This document shows positions 58,413 to 64,000 of a DNA stretch of 64,000 nucleotides, one piece after another. The position numbers and the translations under genes are program-made. Under the pieces are notes generated by a model that was not told the DNA's origin, ran no database searches, and saw nothing but the letters and a program-made list of their open reading frames with translations. The stretch comes from Anaeropeptidivorans aminofermentans (lineage in GTDB: Bacteria > Bacillota > Clostridia > Lachnospirales > UBA5962): contig NZ_OW711693.1 in the NCBI RefSeq assembly GCF_940670685.1, forward strand, positions 2,852,001 to 2,916,000, given 5' to 3'. Each line of letters begins with the position of its first letter. Position 1 is the first letter of the stretch.

Positions 58413-58543
58413 TATAGTAAATTTCACACAAGGATGTACTAAAAATCTATTTTTCACAAACGGCTTAAACATATAAAACTCCCTATGTTCAAGCCATTCA
58501 AAACATACGATTTTTATTACTGTTTAATTTGAAATTTACTATA
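58413..58543. repeat. Family A intergenic repeat, sub-type A2, well preserved (131 bp)
   Basis: Inverted ends TATAGTAAATTTCA and TGAAATTTACTATA; centre GGCTTAAACATA / TATGTTCAAGCC. The whole element pairs as a single hairpin with few mismatches. Confidence 0.8.
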
Positions 58544-58580
58544 ATCATATAAAGGTATACTCATAAGCTTGATTTTTATT

Positions 58581-58700
58581 TACAGTATATTTCTTTTAAA
58601 GAAGTAACAAAATCCTATTCACTAAAGGCTAAAAGCACAAGCTTTTTCTGAAAATGGTACATTTTGAACTATTCCCAATATACAGTTTTTGTTACTTATA
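58581..58700. repeat. Family A intergenic repeat, sub-type A1, right end lost
   Basis: Begins TACAGTATATTTCTTTTAAA, contains GAAGTAACAAAATCCTATTC, AAAATGGTACATTTTGAAC and CAATATACAGTTTTTGTTAC. Only 37 bp after an A2 copy. The remaining spacer to 58943 shows nothing else. Confidence 0.6.
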
Positions 58701-58943
58701 GCCGAATTACCTTGAACCCAAAGTAACAAAGTGCTGCAAAATATCAGAGGATATTTTGTGGTTTAAGCGATAGGCACTTCGGACTGAAATGAATTCCACT
58801 ATATGCATATATTTAATCGATTCTATACATACATCGCAGAATAAACTATCAGAATGTTGCTATTGCAACAGATTTATCTTTTCAAATAGAGTATCCTTAT
58901 AGATAGTTAGCTAATTCAAATCATAAGGAGATGATAAAAGCTT

Positions 58944-59684
58944 ATGAAAAACGAATCAGGGAACAGTTTTAAATTTAAAGGTATCGCTGCGGGCGCAAAA
59001 CAGCTTGTTTCAGATTTTCTTCCCTTATGCCCCCATCAGGTAATAAGCCATCAGCTCATAAGCCGCGAAAGCGTATCTGTTACAGGCTTTTTCTTCGACA
59101 AAGAAGAAGGTATAAGCACAGATATTCAGCACCAGGACATCTTATATATTGTTCATAAAGGCAGCGCAAAAATAACAGTTCAGAAGAAGCCCCTTATCCT
59201 TGGAGAAGGCGAATGCATCTTTGTTCCTTCGGGATATGCCCATTCCATTGATGCAGAATCAGCCTTATGGCTCATACAAATATCGGCGGGAGACATGCCG
59301 GAAAAAGATACTGAAAGTAGAGGTTCAGCCATGGAAAAGAAAGACTATATTAAAAATATCGAAAAAGCACAAATCAAAGTATTATCAGACCTTGTAGGCT
59401 ATCACGCAGGAAAGGTATCAAGCCTTACGCTGATTCAAAGGGATATTTTTACAACCACTGTTATGGCTATGGATAAAGGCACAGGCGTAGGCCCCCATAT
59501 CTGCGAAGGAGACGCCATGGTAATTGCCCTTGACGGGGAAGGCGACGTAATGATCGGCGATGAGCATCATACAATCAAAAAAGGCGAGTGTATCGTAATG
59601 CCAGCAGATATTCCTCATGCCGTAAGAGGAGAAAACCATCAATTCAAAATGCTTCTTATTGTATCTAAGCCGGAGATAAATTAG
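58944..59684 (+). CDS. Double-cupin protein
   Basis: 246 residues with two cupin_2 barrels: about 60-120 (LYIVHKGSAKITVQKKPLIL, GECIFVPSGYAHSI) and about 175-240 (GPHICEGDAMVIALDGEGDV, KGECIVMPADIPHAV). His and Glu residues that could bind a metal are in both. Cytoplasmic. Cupins range from enzymes to sugar or metabolite sensors, so no function is assigned. AAGGAG precedes the ATG at a long distance (13 bases). Confidence 0.8.
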   Translation: MKNESGNSFKFKGIAAGAKQLVSDFLPLCPHQVISHQLISRESVSVTGFFFDKEEGISTDIQHQDILYIVHKGSAKITVQKKPLILGEGECIFVPSGYAHSIDAESALWLIQISAGDMPEKDTESRGSAMEKKDYIKNIEKAQIKVLSDLVGYHAGKVSSLTLIQRDIFTTTVMAMDKGTGVGPHICEGDAMVIALDGEGDVMIGDEHHTIKKGECIVMPADIPHAVRGENHQFKMLLIVSKPEIN

Positions 59685-59848
59685 TTTAATAAAATATTCT
59701 ACAAATACACATTTACTGACTTTTAAATGTTTTACCTTCAGGTATAAACCGCGACAATAATTATAATTTAAATTACTGGCATAGCGTTCGCCAATTTAAT
59801 TGCCTTATTAATTAAGCCCACAGTGCTAATAGTTTCTACCTCCCTCCT

Positions 59849-59874
59849 AAGCCTTCTTAATCGAAGGCTTTTTC
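59849..59874 (+). terminator. Terminator after the cupin gene
   Basis: AAGCCTTC-TTAATC-GAAGGCTTTTT, 165 bp past the stop. The rest of the 59685-60045 spacer is AT-rich and should hold the spoIIA promoter, but no clear sigma-H site was recognised. Confidence 0.75.
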
Positions 59875-60045
59875 AATGCAAATATTCCCTTAAAAAAGCA
59901 CTTATATTTAAAAAACCTCCGACTTTCACATTCATTTTCTATAAATTTTTTAAATGGCTTGATTTTTTATAAAAAATTATATATCATATTAGTGTATTTA
60001 CATTTTATGGAATTTATTCTAAAATTATGAAGAGGAGGACTCCTA

Positions 60046-60390
60046 TTGGATATTGCAACCAAGACGGTCAACCGCAACCTAATCGTAAATATCACTGGAG
60101 ACATAGACCATCACAGCTCCGATGAAATAAGGAATAAAATAGACAAGGATATTAAACGCAATAATATTAAAAACATTATTTTTGATTTTTCCAACGTAAG
60201 CTTTATGGACAGCTCCGGCATCGGAGTAATTATCGGAAGGTACAAGCTTGTTGAAAAGCAGGGCGGCCAGGTAATAGCATGCTGTATTGACGGGAATATA
60301 AAGCGTATATTTGATGTTTCCGGCCTTAGCTCCATTTTAAAGACATATAAAAGCTGCGCTCTTGCATTAGAAGCCTTAGGAGGGAAGTAA
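60046..60390 (+). CDS. spoIIAA: Anti-sigma F factor antagonist
   Basis: 114 residues, TTG start with AGAGGAGG. STAS domain with the phosphorylatable serine in [13 protein letters not shown] (S57 by alignment with the Bacillus protein). In the forespore, dephosphorylated SpoIIAA binds SpoIIAB and frees sigma F. First gene of spoIIAA-spoIIAB-sigF. spoIIAB starts one base after its stop codon. Confidence 0.95.
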   Translation: MDIATKTVNRNLIVNITGDIDHHSSDEIRNKIDKDIKRNNIKNIIFDFSNVSFMDSSGIGVIIGRYKLVEKQGGQVIACCIDGNIKRIFDVSGLSSILKTYKSCALALEALGGK

Positions 60391-60391
60391 T

Positions 60392-60829
60392 ATGTTATAT
60401 GAAAATGAAATGACTCTCATTATGGCAAGCTGTTCAAGGAACGAAGCCTTTGCCAGAGTTTCTGTAGCCGCATTTATCGCCCAGCTTGACCCGAACCTTT
60501 CCGACCTTTCGGATATTAAAACGGCAGTTTCAGAGGCCGTTACAAATTCTATCATCCACGGATATGAAGGCAGAACCGATGGCTTCGTTACCTTAATATG
60601 CAAATATAAAGGGGACGAAGTCTACATAGAGGTTTCCGACGAAGGGCGGGGTATTGAAAATGTAGAAGAAGCCCGCAGACCCCTTTATACCTCAAAGCCG
60701 GAAATGGAGCGCTCTGGAATGGGTTTTACCGTCATGGAAACCTTCATGGATAGTCTTGAGGTAATTTCTACTCCGGGAAAGGGCACAAAAATAATAATGA
60801 CTAAAAAAATATCCCTTGGCAGTGTTTGA
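60392..60829 (+). CDS. spoIIAB: Anti-sigma F factor, serine kinase
   Basis: 145 residues. GHKL-type ATPase/kinase: N box [14 protein letters not shown]1 box VSDEGRGI, G2 box [12 protein letters not shown]. It holds sigma F inactive and phosphorylates SpoIIAA. AGGAGGG overlaps the spoIIAA stop. The gap to sigF is 149 bp, much wider than the tight Bacillus operon; no hairpin or frame is evident in it. Confidence 0.95.
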   Translation: MLYENEMTLIMASCSRNEAFARVSVAAFIAQLDPNLSDLSDIKTAVSEAVTNSIIHGYEGRTDGFVTLICKYKGDEVYIEVSDEGRGIENVEEARRPLYTSKPEMERSGMGFTVMETFMDSLEVISTPGKGTKIIMTKKISLGSV

Positions 60830-60978
60830 AAATAAACAAGCCATAAGCATTTAGATTTTCAGACAGGCCGTATATATGGAAAGGAATTAAAGACGTAAAT
60901 AGATTCCGATGCTTTTTAAACAATTGCCGTCTTTCTATTAACTTTTCATAGCTCAAAGATAAAAAAGGAGTTGGGGGT

Positions 60979-61710
60979 ATGGATCGAGCCATAGAGCTTG
61001 TAAAAAAAGCCCAGGCAGGGGACGAAAGCGCAACCCAGATGCTCATAGAAGAAAATATGGGCCTCATATGGTCCGTTGTAAAGCGCTTTACGGGAAGAGG
61101 CTATGACCAAGAGGACCTTTTCCAAATAGGTTCCATGGGGCTTTTAAAATGCATACAGAAATTTGATACATCTTACGACGTGAAATTTTCCACTTATGCC
61201 GTTCCCATGATCATGGGAGAAATTAAACGCTTTTTAAGAGATGACGGGATGATAAAAATTTCAAGGCCCCTTAAGGAAATGGCTGTAAAAGCAAGATATA
61301 TGCAGGATGAGCTTACGAAGAAAAGCGGGCGCTCCCCTACGATATCAGAGCTTGCGGCAGCTCTTGAGGTAGAGCGTGAAGAGCTTGTCATGGCTTTAGA
61401 CGCAAGCCGCGAAGTGGAAAGCCTTTATGCAACCGTATATCAGGGAGACTCTACTCCCGTTTATTTAATAGATAAGCTTGACGTAAGCGAAGATAAAAGT
61501 AATGAAACAATAGATATCATAGCGCTTAAAGAGGTCGTAGGAAAGCTTGCCCCAAGGGATCGGCAAATCATCATTCTTCGCTATTTTGAAGAAAAAACCC
61601 AGTCGGAAATAGCAAAGGAGCTTGGCGTATCCCAGGTACAGATCTCCCGTATAGAAAAGAAAATAATCCAAAAAATAAGGGAAAGCCTGCAATGGGGCAA
61701 AGAACCGTAA
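60979..61710 (+). CDS. sigF: RNA polymerase sporulation sigma factor F
   Basis: 243 residues. Region 2 at about 35-105 (GYDQEDLFQIGSMGLLKCIQ, KFSTYAVPMIMGEIKRFLRD), region 3 about 110-175 and region 4 HTH about 195-237 (TQSEIAKELGVSQVQISRIE). Directs the first forespore-specific transcription. AAGGAGTTGGGGGT precedes the ATG. Terminated by a strong hairpin overlapping the stop region. Confidence 0.96.
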   Translation: MDRAIELVKKAQAGDESATQMLIEENMGLIWSVVKRFTGRGYDQEDLFQIGSMGLLKCIQKFDTSYDVKFSTYAVPMIMGEIKRFLRDDGMIKISRPLKEMAVKARYMQDELTKKSGRSPTISELAAALEVEREELVMALDASREVESLYATVYQGDSTPVYLIDKLDVSEDKSNETIDIIALKEVVGKLAPRDRQIIILRYFEEKTQSEIAKELGVSQVQISRIEKKIIQKIRESLQWGKEP

Positions 61711-61750
61711 GGAGGGTATATTGGAAATCAATATACCCTCCTTAATTACA
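61711..61750 (+). terminator. Terminator of the spoIIA operon
   Basis: GGAGGGTATATTG / CAATATACCCTCC perfect 13-bp stem followed by TTAATT. Confidence 0.88.
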
Positions 61751-61806
61751 TTAGTATAACAACCGATTTTTAAAATCCTTTTCTGCATCTTCGTCGAAGC
61801 ATTGCC

Positions 61807-62529
61807 CTACGCTTTAAGCTTACTTTCTATAATTTCTTTAACTTTTTCTGGAAGCGCTGTAAGCTCTTCTTTTGAAAGCGCATTTACGTAAATGGGCTTA
61901 TGTATTGTTACGTTTACATCTGCAGGCTTAATTTTATTGTTATTTTCTTCCATGATTTTATAGGTTCCGTCAATGGTAACCGGCACAATGGGAACCCCTG
62001 ATTTTGTGGCAAGCTTAAAGCTTCCCGCTTTAAATTCACCTAAGGTATTTCCTTTGCTCCTCGTTCCCTCCGGAAAAACAACCATGGAATATCCGCTTTT
62101 TAAAATTTCTATTCCTTCCAAAATGGCCTTTGCCGATTTTTTTATATCAGACCTATCCATGAATACACATCTTAATTCCGTCATCCAGTCTCTTAAAAGA
62201 GGAATTTTAAGCATTTCAGTTTTTGCAATAAAACCCTTATCCTTATTGATACAGGCTATAAATACGGCGATATCAAAATTGCTTTGATGGTTGCTTACGA
62301 ATAAAACATGCTCTTTCGGTATATTCTCTTCCCCGGCTACTTTTATTCTTGCGCCGGAATTTCTTATTTGCTTTTTCGCCCATTTTACGACTACTTTATT
62401 TATGAGAGCCTCATATTCTCTTTGTTCCATATTGTTCTTTTGCTTTCTTACTTTGTTCAATTCAGGAGTTTTGAATAAAAGGCTTACGGCAAAATAAACA
62501 TACCAGTAAACAGTTCTCAATATTGTCAT
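61807..62529 (-). CDS. plsC: 1-acyl-sn-glycerol-3-phosphate acyltransferase
   Basis: 240 residues. An N-terminal hydrophobic segment (about 5-20) and the acyltransferase motifs VSNHQSNFD (H-x4-D catalytic pair), FPEGTRSKG and VPIVPVTI. It adds the second acyl chain to make phosphatidic acid at the membrane. AGGGGG stands before the ATG at 62529. Monocistronic. Confidence 0.93.
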   Translation of the reverse strand: MTILRTVYWYVYFAVSLLFKTPELNKVRKQKNNMEQREYEALINKVVVKWAKKQIRNSGARIKVAGEENIPKEHVLFVSNHQSNFDIAVFIACINKDKGFIAKTEMLKIPLLRDWMTELRCVFMDRSDIKKSAKAILEGIEILKSGYSMVVFPEGTRSKGNTLGEFKAGSFKLATKSGVPIVPVTIDGTYKIMEENNNKIKPADVNVTIHKPIYVNALSKEELTALPEKVKEIIESKLKA

Positions 62530-62702
62530 AAAAAATACCCCCTGTTATAATAGCTTTCCAGTGCATAAATAAAAAATTCATCTTACTATATTAACATGGT
62601 TTATGCATGGTTTACAATACCCCTGATTTGCCTAAGAAACGTAATTATGATATACTTATAAAATCAGTAGGTATTAAAACTGTTTAAGCGTTAGCCATGT
62701 AC

Positions 62703-62767
62703 AGTCAATTTGCTTTATAACCCTGTAAGGATTGCTTTAAAGGGCATAAAATAAGAGAAAGGCAAAA
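62703..62767. repeat. Family B intergenic repeat, copy 11
   Basis: GTCAATTTGCTTTATAACCC and GGGCATAAAATAAGAGAAAG then GCAAAAA. The right terminus is worn. ATTGACTATGCTGCTGTTTT at about 62860 repeats the outer flank of other B copies, so the element may extend to there. Confidence 0.6.
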
Positions 62768-63015
62768 ATGGCTCAGAATTTTCGCTTCATGAAAATCATA
62801 TTTTGTATGTTTGGATATTTTTCTGATTCTGTCTTCGAGCCGAAGGATTTTTCCGTTCCAATTGACTATGCTGCTGTTTTATATGAATTCAGTTATATTA
62901 TTTAAATTTCTTAATACTGTATTTTATAAGAAAATCTTGAAATATCGAACCCTCCCTGAGTCATGATAAGCGCTTATCTATTTTTATAGACCCGTGATGA
63001 AAAGGAGTTGTTACA

Positions 63016-63666
63016 ATGAAATCCCCAGGAAAGGGACGTTTAAAGGCCCTTTACCCTTATTTTGTAATTGCCTTGGGAACCGCAATCTCAACCTTCGGCA
63101 TACGCAATATTCATTCAAGAACCCATATTACAGAGGGCGGCGTTTTAGGCATGGTACTTCTGCTGAATTACTGGCTTAAAATTTCCCCGTCGATTGTAAC
63201 ATTGATTCTTGACGGAATATGCTATGCGATGGGCTTTAAATATCTCGGAGGCAAATTTTTAAAACTTTCGCTTTTTGCTACATGCTCCGTATCATTTTTC
63301 TACTGGTTTTACGCCTTATTTCCTTATGCTTTGCCGGACTTATCGGGCAATCCCCTACTGGCTTCTATTTTAGGCGGATTATTTATCGGTGTAGGAATCG
63401 GCCTTGTGGTTCGCACAGGGGCCGCCGCCGGCGGTGATGATGCTTTAGCGCTTATTATAAGCCATTTGACAAAATGCCCTATATCAAGAGCCTACCTTGC
63501 AACAGACCTGATTGTTCTTGTTTTAAGCTTAAGCTATATTCCTTTTGGGAAAATTATATTCTCTTTGATAACAGTTACTGTTTCTTCATTGGTAATCGGT
63601 GTTGTAGATAATCTTGGAAAGCAGAAAGCCAAAGAAATAAAAAATATCGCAGAGCAGGCAGTATAG
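63016..63666 (+). CDS. YitT family membrane protein
   Basis: 216 residues, five transmembrane helices: FVIALGTAISTFGIRNIHSR, then TEGGVLGMVLLLNYWLKISP, GLFIGVGIGLVVRTGAAAGG and a C-terminal pair. This is the YitT/DUF161 family; the DUF2179 domain that usually follows is absent, so it is a short version. Function unknown. AAAAGGAG precedes the ATG. Confidence 0.87.
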   Translation: MKSPGKGRLKALYPYFVIALGTAISTFGIRNIHSRTHITEGGVLGMVLLLNYWLKISPSIVTLILDGICYAMGFKYLGGKFLKLSLFATCSVSFFYWFYALFPYALPDLSGNPLLASILGGLFIGVGIGLVVRTGAAAGGDDALALIISHLTKCPISRAYLATDLIVLVLSLSYIPFGKIIFSLITVTVSSLVIGVVDNLGKQKAKEIKNIAEQAV

Positions 63667-63699
63667 TTATATTCAACATGATATTAAATAAAATAGTTT

Positions 63700-64000
63700 A
63701 AATCATGACCACCCTTAAAAGGGTGGTTTGAGCTAGGCCTGTAAGGCCTTGTTACCGGCCAGCATCTCAAGATGCTAGCTTTCACTTAAGTTCAAGCCCC
63801 TATGCCCTTGCCTCTTTTGCTTAGCCCTTAAGGGCTATTTGTATTACCAGCTAACCCCTAAAGGGGTCTTCATATTCTTTGACACTCAGCTTATCTAGAG
63901 CAATGTCATGTTGCTCTTATTCTCTGATGTATTTCTGGATGGTAGCTTCGTTCAGTCCTACCGTACTGACATAATAGCCAACTGACCAAAAATGCCGATT
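63700..64000 (-). mobile_element. IS200/IS605-type insertion sequence, right end, cut by window edge
   Basis: Comprises the 3' end of a TnpA gene and about 215 bp beyond it rich in small hairpins: ACCACCC/GGGTGGT (63708-63727), AGGCC/AGGCCT (63735-63749), AGCATCT/AGATGCT (63761-63776), TAGCCCTTAAGGGCTA (63822-63837), ACCCC/GGGGT (63854-63867). The outermost is probably the subterminal hairpin that TnpA recognises. Confidence 0.8.
63917..64000 (-). CDS. tnpA: IS200/IS605 transposase TnpA, C-terminal end (partial)
   Basis: Minus-strand frame open from the window edge to TAA at 63917-63919; residues RHFWSVGYYVSTVGLNEATI then QKYIRE. The string RHFWSVGYYVSTVG is characteristic of the Y1 transposase C-terminal helix region. 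The catalytic His-hydrophobic-His and Tyr lie outside or at the window border. Completeness of the element cannot be judged. Confidence 0.88.
   Translation of the reverse strand, partial: NRHFWSVGYYVSTVGLNEATIQKYIRE

Noticed and set aside
62769-62906. 45-codon frame starting ATGGCTCAG beside family B copy 11
   Set aside because: It begins within the repeat and runs into repeat flank; only a weak purine-rich stretch precedes it.

Overview
This window is chromosomal DNA from a low-GC, anaerobic, spore-forming Firmicute of the class Clostridia, probably near Lachnospirales/Eubacteriales. The evidence is a complete spoIIAA-spoIIAB-sigF operon, a CwlD-type amidase, a spore photoproduct lyase-like radical SAM protein, two CotF-type coat proteins, strong AGGAGG ribosome binding sites and a Firmicute-type rRNA operon. 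Genus cannot be fixed without comparing the 16S sequence.

Layout. 1-6 kb: the start of a P-type ATPase, a membrane-anchored TPR protein, an exported serine hydrolase and a DUF3048 lipoprotein. 6-11 kb: a four-gene leftward operon for a Gld-like ABC exporter (ATPase, permease, GldG-like and DUF4340 proteins). 11.6-15 kb: a coat-protein pair, an ECF transporter S component and a CyuA-type cysteine desulfidase. 15-21 kb: glutamine-dependent NAD synthetase, then a T-box leader with a deduced valine (GTA) specifier ahead of ilvB-ilvN. 21-25 kb: TraX-like protein, two MerR/GyrI-type regulators and a TrmO-like protein. 25-30.6 kb: a leftward rRNA operon, 16S-23S-tRNA-Asn, with no 5S gene and no spacer tRNA. 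30.7-38.9 kb: PAS-GGDEF-EAL protein, small XRE regulator with a striking double operator, DUF1292 protein, CwlD, GNAT, SDR, and an SPL/nucleosidase pair. 39-50 kb: a leftward housekeeping block (TPR protein, recX, recA, EamA exporter, cinA, pgsA, rimO, ftsK). 50-64 kb: CDF efflux pump, purK-purE, XRE regulator, aroK, aroE, a Cys-rich redox protein with a TDT transporter, cupin, spoIIA operon, plsC, yitT and the end of an IS200/IS605 transposase.

The genes are mostly ordinary core functions. The unusual content is in the spacers. They hold at least two families of short, imperfectly palindromic repeats. Family A is about 130-140 bp with TATAGTAAATTT termini and about 13 copies. Family B is about 40-140 bp with GTCAATTTgCTTTT-like termini and about 11 copies. 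A and B copies often sit side by side. A third family (C) forms 88-89 bp tandem hairpin units in three places, and a 17-bp tandem array starts at the stop codon of ftsK. None of these enters a recognised gene. They look like a genome-wide set of non-autonomous mobile or RNA-structural elements and are the best candidates for something undescribed. All repeat calls were made by eye, and outer boundaries are approximate.
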